The notes under the pieces: generated by a model
What the model saw: only the letters and a program-made list of their open reading frames with translations
What the model was told of the DNA's origin: nothing
Database searches by the model: none
In this document: one piece after another, positions 9,879 to 21,937 of the stretch
How positions within the stretch are numbered: the stretch's first letter is position 1
Layout of the letters: each line of letters begins with the position of its first letter
Program-made: the position numbers and the translations under genes
Source: Hemileia vastatrix
Lineage: Eukaryota > Basidiomycota > Pucciniomycetes > Pucciniales > Zaghouaniaceae
Assembly (NCBI GenBank): GCA_030280995.1
Contig: JASXTE010000014.1
Coordinates: 24,179,650 to 24,243,649, forward strand
Direction of reading: 5' to 3'
DNA: 64,000 bases

Positions 9879-11738
9879 TCAATGGGTGAACCCATTGACT
9901 CTTTAATGTTTCCTGAATTAGAAAATTCATTCACCACCTTGTTCAAGGAAATCAATGAAACTCAACCTGAATTACCTGAGGATACCTTTCAAGACTCTCC
10001 TATCTACAACAAATATAGAAAAGGTAATGAACCTGATTGTTTTGAAGAATTACCCTCAGCCCCTACTTCCTCTAAATACTACACTTATGTCAACAAAAAC
10101 TCTAGACCATCAAATGAAATTAACTCTAACATTGATGTCTCCAACATCCTCTCATCTAAACAAAGAGGCAACTCTATTAATATGGTCATTACTTCATATG
10201 ACATGCCCAAAACTTTTCATGAAGCTATCAACTCACCCAAAAAGTGATGAATGGCTTTATCTGTTCAAGCTGAACTCAATAGAATCACTAAACATGAAGT
10301 CTGGAATGAGTCAACTATTCCCAATTACAATCACCTGCTAGGCACCACTTGGACTTTCAAACGGAAAACTGACTCAGAGGGCAATGTCACCAAGTACAAA
10401 GCCCAAATGTTTGTCCAAGGTTTTTCACAGATAGAAGCAATAGAATATAATTACACCTATGCTTCCATCAGTTGCCTAACTACTTTACAATTTCTACTAG
10501 GTGTTGCTGCTCTCAAAGATTGGGACCTTCATCAAATAGATGTAAAGTCCGCTTTTCTTCATGGAGAGCCCTCTGAAGACTTATATCTAAGTTTTCTGTG
10601 TGGCTACACTCCTCAAAACAAAAATCTATGTCTACATCTCAAAAAATCCTTGTATGGTCTCAAAAAGAGTCCTAGATATTGGTATCTAAAAATATCCTCA
10701 TTCTTTAAAGACATTGGCTTTAAACCCAGTATCTTAGATCCTTGTCTTTTTATCAATAGCAATCCCTTGAACCCTTGCTATGTTTTCATCCATGTAGACA
10801 ATCTTATTATAGTCAGCCCCCCCATTCAAAGCTTAAAAGATAAAATCTCCTCTGTTTTTGAAATGGATGATCAAGGTGAACTAAACTGGGTCTTGGGAAT
10901 GAAAGTTACTAGAAATAGCAATAGTTGAACCATCAACTTATCTCAATCCCAATATATTAACAAACTACTCAATGAATTCAATTATCAATATTGTCGATCA
11001 GTCTCTACTCCTTTAGTACATAACTCTCAATTTACTTCTGAACCCAAATCTAATGTAGTGCCTCCTTTCAACTATTGACAGGCTATTGGTTTACTTAATT
11101 ATCTTGTTCTATGTACCCGTCCTGACTTAGCCCTTACAGCTAGATCATTGGCCCGGTAACTTAATGAACCCACAGATCAACAATTCAATGCCTTCTTTCA
11201 TGTACTGAAATATCTTCAATTAAACAAGGATTATGGTTTGTCCCTTGGAAATGTTCAATACAGTAAACTTGGAAATCTCATTGGTTATGCTGACTCAAAC
11301 TATAACAAGGCTACCGACTCAAAATCAACATCTGGGGTTCTTATCTTTCACCTTGGTCTCATAGGCTTCAGGTCCTCTAAACAACAGTCTGTGGCTCTGT
11401 CTACCTCTGAAATGGAAAACTATTCCATTTTAGAGTGTGGTCAAGACCTGCTATGGGCTAAAGAATTGTTCAATGTTTTCTTCATCAACATAGAATGCTC
11501 AAAAATCAAAGTTGATAATCAAGGGGCTATTATTTTGGCTTTGAAACCTTTTTATCAACATAGAATGTGTCACATCAACACAAGAGTACAATGTCTATGT
11601 GAACAAGTTAATAAGGCTGAATTTGAAATTGAATATACCTCTACAAATAATATGTTAGCTGATATGTTAACTAAATCTCTTCATCTTGCTAAGCATAATA
11701 CTTTCCTCAAGGCACTAATCGTCAATCCTCTGTCCTGA
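9879..11738 (+). pseudogene. Ty1/Copia reverse transcriptase and RNase H (broken)
   Basis: A pre-RT linker (9879-10244) is followed by the RT (10251-10925): WTFKRKTDSEGNVTKYKAQ, QIDVKSAFLHG and LYGLKKSPRYW are standard Copia RT blocks. The catalytic YVDD is HVDN here (about 10793-10804), so the polymerase is dead. In-frame stops at 10926, 11079 and 11157 break the link to RNase H (11238-11738), which keeps YADSNY, STSGVLIFHLG, SALSTSE-like and DNQGAI/NMLADMLTK blocks. The ORF ends at 11738, just before a purine-rich stretch (AGCACAGGAGG) that could be a polypurine tract. Confidence 0.88.
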
Positions 11739-11924
11739 GCACAGGAGGTTGTCAATTATATTTATACTTATATTATTTTCACTTATACTTATTATACATT
11801 TATGTTACTTTCTGCCTAAGTTCTACTTTCCCTAGATTTTTATTCACCTCTTTAACCTAACTTAATGATAACTCAGCATTATATATGGATGCTGATACAT
11901 CTGTGTATTGCATCCATTTTTCCT
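11739..11924 (+). other. Sequence 3' of the Copia RNase H, possible 3' LTR start
   Basis: After a purine-rich AGCACAGGAGG the sequence TTGTCAATTATATT could open a 3' LTR, but nothing here matches the 5' region at 5588-6696. Confidence 0.3.
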
Positions 11925-12312
11925 CTTATTTTAATTATAATTATTTTAGTCCTTTATTCTCTTTTTTCCCAGTTGTCCTGTGCTCCATTGTACTGTGTTC
12001 TATTGTCCTTGAGTCCCAAACTTACCTGTCATTCATTCTTTTCAGGTAATATTGTACGTATGCTCTGTGAAAGCTAATCCAATTTTCCTATTATTTTACT
12101 TATAATTATTTTAGTCCTTTATTCTCTTTTGTCCCACTTTTCCCATTTCCTATTGTCCTTGAGTCCCAAACTTACCTGTTGTTCATTCTTATCAGGTAAT
12201 ATTTCTTTATTCTCTTTTGTCCCAGTTATCCTGTGTCCTATTGTCCCGTGTTCCATTGTCCTGTGTCCTATTTTACTTGAGTCCCAAATTTACCTGTCGT
12301 TCATTCTTATCA
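11925..12312. repeat. Degenerate minisatellite, about 3 units of 110-140 bp
   Basis: Three imperfect direct copies (about 11925-12060, 12091-12200 and 12206-12312) share CTTTATTCTCTTTTGTCCCA, repeats of CCTGTGTCCTATTGTCC, CTTGAGTCCCAAACTTACCTG and TTCATTCTTATCA. ORFs across it are periodic artefacts. It lies directly beside the hairpin at 12313. Confidence 0.7.
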
Positions 12313-12417
12313 CCCCCATTCTACCTTCCTTTAACTAGGCCCAGCCCCCCTCTCTTTCTTTGTTAATGAAGAAGGAGAGGGAGGTGGGCCTGGCTAAAGG
12401 GAGGTAGAAGGGGGGGA
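12313..12417. repeat. Long imperfect inverted repeat (hairpin)
   Basis: Left arm 12313-12360 (CCCCATTCTACCTTCC ... CTCTCTTTCTTT) and right arm 12368-12416 (GAAGAAGGAGAGG ... GGGAGGTAGAAGGGGGG) are reverse complements at roughly 85% by eye. The loop is about 7 bases (around GTTAATG). No ORF. Confidence 0.75.
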
Positions 12418-12439
12418 GTAGGGGTGTGATAAAGGACAT

Positions 12440-12530
12440 CAAGGAGATTCAGGGGGGTTCAAGGGGGGTCAAGGGGGTTTGAAGGGGATTTAAAGGGGGT
12501 TTTGAGATTTTCAGGGGGATGTGGGGGGTA
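12440..12530 (+). repeat. G-run tract with G-quadruplex potential
   Basis: Runs of 4-6 G recur at short spacing (12452-12457, 12463-12468, 12473-12477, 12484-12487, 12495-12499 and beyond) with TTCAAGGGGGG-like units. Four or more G-runs separated by 4-7 bases fit a G-quadruplex pattern on the plus strand. Confidence 0.7.
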
Positions 12531-12540
12531 TTGAGGACAC

Positions 12541-13315
12541 CAACAAGGTGGAAAGAGGGGAAATGAGGCAGCCATTTAAATTTGATAGATATGTATTAAA
12601 AAAATTAATTTTTTTTTTGGTTTTTTTTTCAGCATTATAGAAAAATTATTCCTCAGTTTCAATTGAAGTAATAATTATTCTTTTTAGTTTTTTTCAGCAA
12701 ATTTTTAAAGTCTTTTATTTAATACTATGTGAATTTTTTTAATTTTTAATTTTTTGAGTTTTGAAAAATAACTAAATTTTTTGCAGGAAAAAATGTCTAT
12801 TTCTTTGGATTCACCCCTTACTTCTCTCTCATCTTATTCATCTTCAACTTCTTTTCAATAATCATCTAAAAGATCAATAAAAATAATAATAATCAAAATC
12901 AAAAAAATATTTAAAAAAGAAAATTCACTTGGAAAGTATTTTTGGTTGTATATCAAATATCAATTACTTTAAAAATAATGTGGAGAAAAACATTATTATC
13001 AAAAGAAGTTACCAGAATATGTAAAATATCTAACAAAATGACAAAAGCACCCCCAGATTTTCAGTCTTGTCAAGAATTCACACATTTTGGATGCACATTT
13101 CAGATCAGTCAAAAGCTAATCCAACAAATCAAAAACGTAAAATAATAAGGTTAAAGTAATAAATTTAATAAAAATAGAGGTATGTCAAAAAGGTATGGGG
13201 ATTGGTAAAGTCATCAAATATTTATTATTATTTCATAAATTTATAATAAATAAGTCTGATATTTCAATATACTAAACTAAATTTATGGGCCAACAATCTT
13301 GTGTTGTATAAACAG
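12541..13315. other. AT-rich intergenic sequence, nothing recognised
   Basis: No coding signature, RNA gene or terminal repeat was recognised between the G-run tract and LTR-B. The ORF at 12942-13145 has no recognisable features. Confidence 0.5.
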
Positions 13316-14362
13316 TGTAGACTATCATATAGTACAGCTGTAGGCCTTGACCAAGGGAGCTGGAGAAAAACCAGAGAGAAAATCCCCTGTCCCTTTGAGA
13401 AATTCCAGGTGAGATTAGTTTGCTACAGAAAATTGAAGACTGTTACCATACACCTTCTAACAACTTCTTGACTGCTTGCCAAGTCAAGAAAGTAGCCCAG
13501 ATGAATACAGACTAAAGAAAACCTGAAATTCAGAAAGATCCACACCTAAAAACCAAAACTCTGTGCACTTGTTGCACAGAAAACAGCAATAATACTTGAT
13601 GCAGTTTGAAAAGCTACACCAGAGAAAACAGTTTCCAAAGTAGAGTTAAATGAAGAACTCACCTTTCAACAAAAACATCCAATAGTGGCCAAAAAAAGTG
13701 AAAAAAGAGTAATAAACAGTGATATAATTACCAGATGGTTGTATGATAATTAAAGTTTCCCCAAACTGTCTTATTCAGTATGTACACACAGACCCCCATC
13801 TAAAATCTATGCTACAGAAACTAATTTGAATTTTTTTCCAGAAAAATTACATAAAAACCCTCTAGAAGTGCTCCCCAGAATGCTAAAGTAGAGGCGGGTG
13901 GGCCTCCTTGAAGCGTCCTGGCCTCCTGAAGCCAGAAAACCACTGAAAACAACTAAAAAAAATCATAAAATTACAGAAAACACCTTAAACCATAAAATAT
14001 GCTAAAAAATTATCAAAACATAAAACATAGAGAGAAATCAGGAATATATAATTGTACAAAGAACTTAACCCTAAGACTTAAAGTTAGCACAGAAAACACA
14101 GAAAGTAAAATTAAACAGTTATAGTAGAAAATGAAAAGTGACCAAAAAAGCCCTTCAAACTTAGAATATAAAAGTACCATCAGAACATAAAATATAGAGA
14201 AAGACCAGGGCTATTCAATGATAATAGCCTCTCCCCTATATCTCCAATATTCAGCCCATGAGCCCAGAAAAACCACATAAGAAAAAATCAATTCCATTTA
14301 AGACATCAATAAACAGTGCCAAACTACACAACAAAGGCTCCAGCCAATGTTGGATAACCACA
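13316..14362 (-). repeat. LTR-B, left copy (3' LTR of Element B)
   Basis: Starts TGTAGACTATC and ends ACCACA on the plus strand. It matches the solo copy 35841-36929 along its length: GGCCTTGACCAAGGGAG near the start, CCACACCAGAGA-type repeats, AACTGTCTTATTC.GTATGTACA, then GCCAATGTTGGA near the end. It contains the shared CCAAGGGAGTTG and CCCTGTCCCTTT words also present in the Copia-linked repeat. Short ORFs inside (14258-14494) are not supported as genes. Confidence 0.75.
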
Positions 14363-15398
14363 TCCTCCCTCCAAATAAAAATTTCCACACTCTTTATGCT
14401 CCAACATCCACCATGTTCCAACATTTTTAAAAATCAATCTCTGACATGGGTCCCTTCCAATACTGCATTGAGCACAACCTTATATGTACCATAACACCAC
14501 CAGTCCATCCATACAGAACCTCTTGTGAGAATTTCTATTCCAGAAAAAATTCCTGCTACTGACCTGGCCCTTCACCCTCTTCATCATCCTCATCTTCACC
14601 TCAACATGGTCCCTCTTCCAGAAAAAGCAAAAAATATAGGCCTTCCTTTCTTATACCTAGAATAATCAACAAACTCCACCCTTCCAAAAATAGTTCCAAC
14701 ACCACTACTACCACTAATTCCACCATACCTTGTCCTTCTGATGGTAAAACCAAATTTTCTCCAAACAGAAATTTAAACTAATGACTCTCCAGTTCATTCC
14801 CATCCAGATATTGATTATGACAGCGTGGGAACCATTGAAAAATCAACACCCATTCATTTTCCCACCATTAAGGAAAAATTCCAACAAAATTCATCTCAAA
14901 AAAAACATCTTTTTCTAAACTACTTCCAATCCACTCCTGCCAATGATCCACAGGACATTGAGAAAAGAAGAGACCTCATCCACCAGTTTAAGGCTAATGC
15001 TGAACACTCTCCCTTATCTCTTGATTCTCTTCTGTAATTCAATTCTTGACTAAAATCCCTGACTTAGAAATACAATTTTTTAACCACTTTCCAGACTTCC
15101 TGAATGTAGCCAACAAAAATAAACTCCTAAGTTAAGAGTCTTGGGGGGCTCAACCTCAGTTTAAAGTCTTGAGGGAATCAAAATCATCAGTTTGTAGTCT
15201 TGGGGGACTCTAAACCTAAATCCATAAAGACAGAACCAGAGTTCAAACCATTAAAGAATCAAAGAAACAAACTAACATTCTGGGTTAACCGTTCTACAGA
15301 GCAGCCAGCTCATCAGTTACCCCTGCACTATCCTTGAATAAATTCAGAGACTCCCCCTTTGGATGCCCTCTGCTTAAATTACACCAACACATTATCAG
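14363..15398 (+). pseudogene. Element B internal region with degenerate Ser/Thr/Lys-rich plus-strand frames
   Basis: Coding-like composition but frame-broken. One frame (about 14580-14775) reads Ser/Asn/Thr-rich and ends in stops; another (14825-15037) reads MGTIEKSTPIHFPTIKEKF... and stops at 15035-15037. No domain is recognised. The frames run antisense to Element B pol, so they may be part of an antisense passenger region whose remainder lies at 24234-25690. From 15130 onward the region carries copies of the dispersed CAGTTTAAAGTCTTGGGGG motif and a block (about 15140-15345) also found at 26562-26960. Element 1 inserted at 15398/15399. Confidence 0.4.
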
Positions 15399-16206
15399 TG
15401 TCATGCGCCACGTGACACTCAAGGCAAAAGAAGCTCATTAAATCAATAATAAGAGGTTTAAATCCATACTCAAAGCGCAGAAAGCAATTCTCCATAGAAA
15501 CTGCGACTTTCCTTTGTGTACTTGCTATTCAACCGCGCTAGTCTAAACTCTAAATCCAAATAAGTCAATCTCTCAATAGTGTGTCTCAGTCTTTTCTTCA
15601 ATAAGCAATGCACAGGGCAATAGTCAATGTAATGGTGCACTAAAAGGTTTATTAAATGTCTGTGGATTATTAAAAAGGGTAGTGAGCATGGACAGGATGG
15701 TTAGTGGAGGACTAAGGGGTTAACGGATGTTAGTGAGGAGGGTCCAGGTGTAACAAATGTATTTTAATGGTCTGTGATGTGCAGAATAGTGGATGGGTAT
15801 AGGGTCAATGCGAGGAGGAGTAAAGGATATAAAAGAGGTTGGGTTTTTGGTTCAACATTCTTTAGAATTAAATTATTGAACGTATATATAGTTAATAGTG
15901 GTAAAGCTTAGGTTAAATCCTTATTATTGTATCTTTCCTTATTTACTCAGTAATCATTTCCAAATCCTAAAATCTTTGATTATTGAGTTTCCAACCCTTT
16001 GTGAGATTCTTAAGAATTTTAATATTACCTTTAAATTATATTAGAATTCTCCTTGAACATATCTCAAAGCAGTAGCTCTTCCTTCGAGTCATATTTGAAT
16101 CACTTCCTCAAACATTTCCTCTGTGCCTCAACGAAGTTTCTAAACTCCTCTCTCAATCTCACTTCCAGGAGCACCCTTGACCTTGTGCGTAGGTTGTCCG
16201 GTGACA
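15399..16206 (+). repeat. Element 1 5' LTR (LTR-1 family)
   Basis: Begins TGTCATGCGCCACGTGACAC and ends GTCCGGTGACA, with TGTCA/TGACA inverted ends. Carries the palindrome CACGTG at 15409-15414. Closely similar to 23041-23848, to the reversed LTRs of Element 2 and to the solo LTR 62045-62817. Confidence 0.92.
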
Positions 16207-16286
16207 GTATAATTTAATTCTCCGTAGTTCTCATTCTTTGCACTACTATGTCCCTTTTTCAGGTCTTTTTTCTCTAAATTCTTAAA

Positions 16287-17445
16287 ATGGCACCTGTTCA
16301 ACGCACTTCTACGGGCACTACTACTAGAGCTCGCGCCAGAGGCAGGCCAACAGCCACCCGGCCTGTTTCCCGCACTCACTCCTTGGAGCAACTCAACCTA
16401 ATGGAACAGCAACATTCAGTCCAATCTTTAGAAGACATCCCACAAGATTTTGATGACTCTAGTGATGATGAAGAAGAGAGGATACAATGCACAAGTACCA
16501 TCCACCCCTGCTAATCACTCTTCTGGTCAACCTTCAGAACATGGACCATCTAATTGTCTAGAAGATTTCATGAGACTTTTCATGAAGACCCTTTCAAATT
16601 CAACGTCTTCAGAGGGATCTAAATTCAAAATTCCTTCTATGAAGTCTCCTGATAAATTCAATGAAGAACATCCAGACAGATTGCGGCCCTTCTTGCAAAC
16701 CTGAAAGCTCCTGTTCCATAATGACCCTTGAACCATTAATAAAAACCAATCGAAGGTTGTTTATGCTTCTTCATTTCTAGCCGGAAAAGCAGCAAGATGG
16801 TTCGAACCTTATCTTCTCATGCTCTCTTCAACTAAAACTCACTTACTCATCAATAATTGGGAAAAATTCAAAGACCAACTTTTTACATTGTTTGGTGACC
16901 CTAATGAAACTGACAACGCGGAAATTGAACTGGATTTTCTTTGAATGAGTGATAATTGTAAAGCCTCTGAATATATCTCTAACTTCAGAGCACTTCAAAC
17001 TCGAGTAGGTTGGAATGATGCTGCCCTCAAGTATCATTTCAAAAAAGAACTTCCTTTGAGGATTCTGGATCAGTTAAATCTTCATGGTCAGAAGATGACT
17101 ACTTTAACGGATTTAATGGATTGAACCCTCAAACTCGACGGCGTTTACCAAGGATGGCTTCAACATTGTCGATACACCAACAAATCTCATGGCCTAAATT
17201 TTAAATCGGGACCTTCTTCACACCCACGGACGACTCAATCCAAACCCAATAAGGGAAAGGAAAAACCTCGACCGAAAAGCTCACCCCCAAGTGATATCAA
17301 AAAATGACTGGATCCTAAAGGGGAACTTAAAGAAGCTGAGAGGAAGAGGTGAGCAGATAATGGGTTATGTATGTATTGTGGGGGTAAGCACAAGCTGGAA
17401 GATTGTGTAAAATTGAAGGAAAGAGAAGGTACTAGTTCGAAGTAA
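16287..17445 (+). pseudogene. Element 1 gag (broken)
   Basis: Starts MAPVQRTSTGTTTRARARG at 16287; a frameshift near 16485 moves it to the frame of 16450-16704. The capsid-like part follows with stops (KAARWFEPYL, INNWEKFKDQLFTLFGDPNE, YISNFRALQ). A CCHC-type knuckle CMYCGGKHKLEDC occupies 17368-17406. Element 2 carries the same protein (43646-42459), which identifies frameshifts and stops. At 17350 TGA replaces the CGA kept in Element 2. Gag forms the particle and the knuckle binds RNA. Confidence 0.85.
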
Positions 17446-17468
17446 AAAAACTAGTAGATAGTTTACTT

Positions 17469-19509
17469 GTGTGCAAAGCATACTATCTTATCTCTCCCAG
17501 TGCACAGAACCTCCATGTCTTAAGGACTGGAGTTGCCTTAAATTTCTTGAGATTCATTCTTTTTAAGGAGGATACCCCCTTCAGTTGTCTTATAGACTCT
17601 GGAGCTTCAATTTCTTTTGTCAGTTTATCTTTTGCCAAGAAGTTACAACTGACATTTACAGATATCAATTGAGCTCCAATTTACTTGGTCAAATCAGAGG
17701 AGCCCAAATATTGGGTAAGTAAGAAAGTTTTATGGGGTTTCAACTTTCCAAACTTTCCCCCCTTCAAGTGGGAATTATCAGTCTTGGACGCCCCAAGGAT
17801 GGAGGATACCATTCTTGGCCATGACTTTTTAACACATTGGAATCCTGAAATTGATTGGACATGGGGATTGATCACCCCACGCACTAAGTATATTTCTAAT
17901 TTTTCAATGCAGGTCAATAGAGAGTTAAACAACCCACCTGACAACTTCCTTCTAGAGGACAAATCTCTGCCAGATGACTTGCAAGCATCTGATCTTTCTT
18001 TAAATGAGCAATTGGCTAACCCTTCTAGCTTGATGACTTCACTTGAAGAGTATTTAAATTACCTCGAAGTAATCGAATTATGCTCTCTCAATTCTGGTAT
18101 TCCCTCGACAGATTCTTTCAAAGATGATGAGGACAACCAAATCAACTCTACCGGAAATCTATTATGATTTCCTCAATGTTTTCTCAATCTGCAAAGCCAA
18201 TAAGTTACCACCTCATCGACCCTACTACCATCATATAGAGTTAATAGGTCCAGTACCTCCAGCAGGTCCTGTCTATTCTTTGTCGAAGGATGAATCTCAA
18301 GTTCTTCGAGACTAAATTTCAGAGAATGTAGCCAAAGGTTTCATCAGAGCCAGTAAATCTCCAACTGGCTCCCCTGTTCTCTTTGTAAAAAATTAGGATG
18401 GTAGTCTTAGGTTGTGTTTTGACTATAGAAAGCTCAACACAGTCACTAAGAAGAATGCATATCCTGTTCCTCCTATGTCATTACTTCTTACCCTTTTCAA
18501 TGGTGCTAATTTCTTTTCTAAAATTGATCTTAGAGGCGCTTATAACCTTATCCGCATTGCGGAAGGTCATGAACCACTGACTGCAATGCGCACTAGATTT
18601 GGATTTGGTAGTTTTGAATATTTAGTTATGCCTTTTGGATTGTGTAACGCACCATCAACTTTTCAAACTTTTGTTAATGAAATCTTCCAAGATGATGTCA
18701 AACAATTTTTTATCGTCTATTTAGACAATATTTTAATTTTCTCAAAGACACTGGATGAACATATCCATCATGTTCAACAGGTTCTAAATTGACTTTGAGA
18801 TCACCGTCTCTACGCCAAGCACAATAAATGTGAATTCCACCTTAAATCAATTGATTTTTTGGGTTTTACGTTGTCCACTGATGGTTTAGTCATGGACGAC
18901 AAAAAGGTCCAAAAAGTCCTGGAATGGCCTGAGCCCAAAGCCGTTAAATCCCTCCAAGGATTTTTGGGTTTTTCAAATTTCTATAAAAGATTTATTAAAG
19001 ATTGCTCTAAAACTATTTCCAATCTTACTTCTCTTCTTAGAAAAGATATTCCTTTTGTTTTTACTTCTACAGCACGAAAGGAATTCAAAGCATTGAAGAC
19101 TGCATTTACCACAGCTCCAATTCTTTGACACATTGATCCTTCTGCTTCGACAATCGTCAAGACAGATGCGAGCGATTATGCTATCGCAGGGGTCATTTCT
19201 CAATTAAATCCTGAAACAAAATAGTTTCACCCTGTTGCTTTTGAGTCACGCAAACTCATTGCAGCAGAATTAAATTATGAAATTCATGACAAAGTGCTTT
19301 TATCTATTATTCATTGTCTTAAAAAATGGAGCTCTTTTCTTCCCAGCCTAGATAGTCCTTTTCAAATTTTAACTGACCATAATGCTTTAAAATACTTTAT
19401 GTCTTCTAAAGTGTTGACCAGGCGTCAAGCCAGGTGGGCATAATCTCTGTCTGAATTTCCTTTTTCTATTTCCTATCACCCAGGTAAGAGCTGCATTGTC
19501 CCAGATATC
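17469..19509 (+). pseudogene. Element 1 protease, reverse transcriptase and RNase H (broken)
   Basis: Protease: FSCLIDSGASISFVSLSF with the DSGAS active site at about 17590-17605. [56 protein letters not shown], then IVYLDNILIFSK, where YLDN replaces YLDD. RNase [37 protein letters not shown]. Single-frame pieces are 17685-18167, 18412-18792 and 18859-19128. In-frame stops occur at 17670, 18315, 18793, 19126, 19222 and 19441. Those at 18315 (TAA) and 19126 (TGA) are also present in Element 2. It is a dead copy of a chromovirus-like pol. Confidence 0.88.
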
Positions 19510-21087
19510 TTGTCACGTCGGGATGACATTTACCCACAGCGGGGGGACACATTTGCTGACAAGAGCCCAGCAAATGTGAAATCAATTTTCAACAAATCAA
19601 TGTTAACAACTCATCAACTCAATTTGATGACAATTCAATCTTTTCAAAATCTACTATCCAACATCCACGAAGCTCATTCAAAGGACAACTATTGTTTAGG
19701 GTTAAAAGACAAAATACTCTCAAAGCAAGGGGCCAAAAGATTTAGTATTGAATCAGGTCTATTAGTTTTCGAAGGTAGAGTAGTCATACCCAACAACAAT
19801 GAAATAAAATTATGGATTTGCAATAGTCAACATGATTCTCCATTAGATGTTCATTTTGGGGTTGATAAAACCTACCAGTTAATAGCAAGGGATTTCTTCT
19901 GGCCAGGAATTACTAGGGAAATTAAAGCCTATATAAAAGCTTGTTACGAATGTAATAGGAATAAGGCTCCCCGTCACCGGAAGCATGGGTTGCTTCAACT
20001 GCTTCCTATTCCCTCTAAACCTTGTGAATCTTTATCAATGGATTTTATTTCTCAACTTCCTCTTTCTAATAATTTTGATGCTATATTAGTAATGGTAGAT
20101 AGATTTTCAAAAATGTCTATTTTTATTAAAACCACTACTACTGCTACAGCAGAAGATTTGTCAAAATTGTTTCTAGAATATGTATTTTCCAAATATGGCT
20201 TACCTAATGATATTATTTCAGATAGAGGCTCATTGTTTGTATCCACATTCTGGACCCAACTGTGTCGAGAACTCAATATTACAAGGAACCTCTCCACAGC
20301 CTATCACCCTGAAACCAATGGGCAAATGGAAAGGGTCAACCAAATCCTCAAACAATACCTTCCAATGTATGCCAGTTACCAGCAAGACGATTGGACTACA
20401 TGGTTACCATTGGCCCAATTTGCTTATAATAACTCGACTCATTCTTTGACACGACAATCTCCTTTCAAAACTGTTTATGGAAGACATCCTTTATTCAACT
20501 CAATCCATGTAGGAACTAATCATCCTGCGGAACATTATCTTTGAATCATATCACGACTCCAAGAGGAACTAAAATAAAATTTGGAATTAGCAATTCGAAG
20601 GTACAAGGAACAGGCCAACAAACATCGACAATCTGCTCCTTCTTATAAACCAGGCAAAAAAGTATAGCTCGACGCACGAAACATTTGAACGACTTGACCA
20701 TCAAAAAAACTGGTGGAAAAACGCTTGGGACCATTCGAAATCGACTCTGAAGTCTCTAAAACTGCATTTCGACTCAAGCTACCTCCTAAATGGTAGGCTA
20801 TTCACCCTGTTTTCCATGTATCTCTCCTGGAACTGGCTCGAGAAACATACCCGGGCAAGAACCAACCTCCTCTGGAACTGGTAGAAGTAGAAGACCATCT
20901 AGAGTGGGAAGTAAGCCAAATCCTTGATTCAAGAATACGCAAGGGGAAACTTCAATACCTCGTGGAATGGGAAGGCTTCCTCGATGATTTGGACAAAACA
21001 TCCTGGGAACCAGCCATCAATGTTTCTAATGCCCCCGAACTTCTAAAATCTTTTCATCCTAAATATCCTTTAAAACCAAAACCTTAA
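19510..21087 (+). pseudogene. Element 1 integrase (intact stretch) and chromodomain
   Basis: Integrase frame 19510-20544 is open for 344 codons. It has a zinc module (HFGVDKTYQ..., CYECNRNK), the D,D,E core (MDFISQLP; SDRGSLF; TNGQMERVNQ) and [13 protein letters not shown] at 20542-20544, shared with Element 2, separates it from the C-terminal part, which has a few more stops until about 20795. From 20824 to the TAA at 21085-21087 the frame is clean and encodes a GPY-like tail and a chromodomain (WEVSQILDSRIRKGKLQYLV, EWEGF, DKTSWEP). In chromoviruses this domain targets integration to marked chromatin. The region ends 850 bp from the convergent antisense gene. Confidence 0.9.
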
Positions 21088-21937
21088 AACTCTCTTTTCT
21101 TTCTTTTCTTTTCTTTTTTTACTTCTTCTCTTTAAAACCTAAAACATCTTTACCTTTAAAATTTCCTTATTTTTTATTCTTTTTCTTTTCAAAAATTTTC
21201 AACCTTCTTTAAAATAAATTAAATTAAATTAAAATAAAATAAAAAAAATAAAATTAAAAAATAAAAATAAAACTAAAATAAAAAAATAAAAATAAAATAT
21301 AATTAAAAGAATAAAACAAATAAAATTAAAACCTTTTTCTTTTTCCTTTTCAAATTTTCTATATACATTCTTTCCTTAAATTTCTTTTTCTTTGAAAGAT
21401 CAAGAATTTTGCACAAACGCAACACAACAATCTTCTCAAACTTCACTTCAACCTCTAAATCTCTCTTTTTAAATTCTTCGAACAAATTACTTCTTTTCTT
21501 TCAAATTCTTTTAAAAAATTTTTTTTATTATTTCTTCTTTTCTTCATTTCATTTCTTTCTTTTCTTTTCAAATAACTAAAATTCCTCAAAACTTCAATAA
21601 ATAAACTTTCACAAATAACAATTTTTTCTTTCATTAAATTTTTATTCCCAACAAAATTGTTTCAATCAACTATTTCTTTCTTTTTCTTCTCTCTTTTTAC
21701 TTAAATCTTTTTCTTTTTCTTTTTCGAAATTTAAACTAAATCTCCTTCAATCAAATATTTTTTCTTTTCTTCTCTCATTTAAACCTCTTCTTTCAAAGTT
21801 TAAAACAAAATTTTATTTAAATTTTTTTCTTTCTTTTCTTTTTTTTAAAATAAATATTAAGACTTTAAATTAAAACAACAAAATAAAATAAATAAATACA
21901 AATTGTTTCTACTTTTCTTTTCCTTTCTCCTTCCATT
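21088..21937. other. Pyrimidine-rich spacer between convergent units of Element 1
   Basis: About 850 bp almost wholly of T, C and A on the plus strand (repeats such as TTTTCTTTC and TTCTTTTC, and AAATAAAATTA blocks), with no credible ORF. The same spacer occurs reversed in Element 2 (38009-38829). It separates the ends of the sense pol and the antisense passenger gene and probably carries both 3' ends. Confidence 0.65.

Noticed and set aside
11925..12312. Repeat array as CRISPR
   Set aside because: Units are long, degenerate and without spacers of uniform size; the context is a eukaryotic retroelement region.
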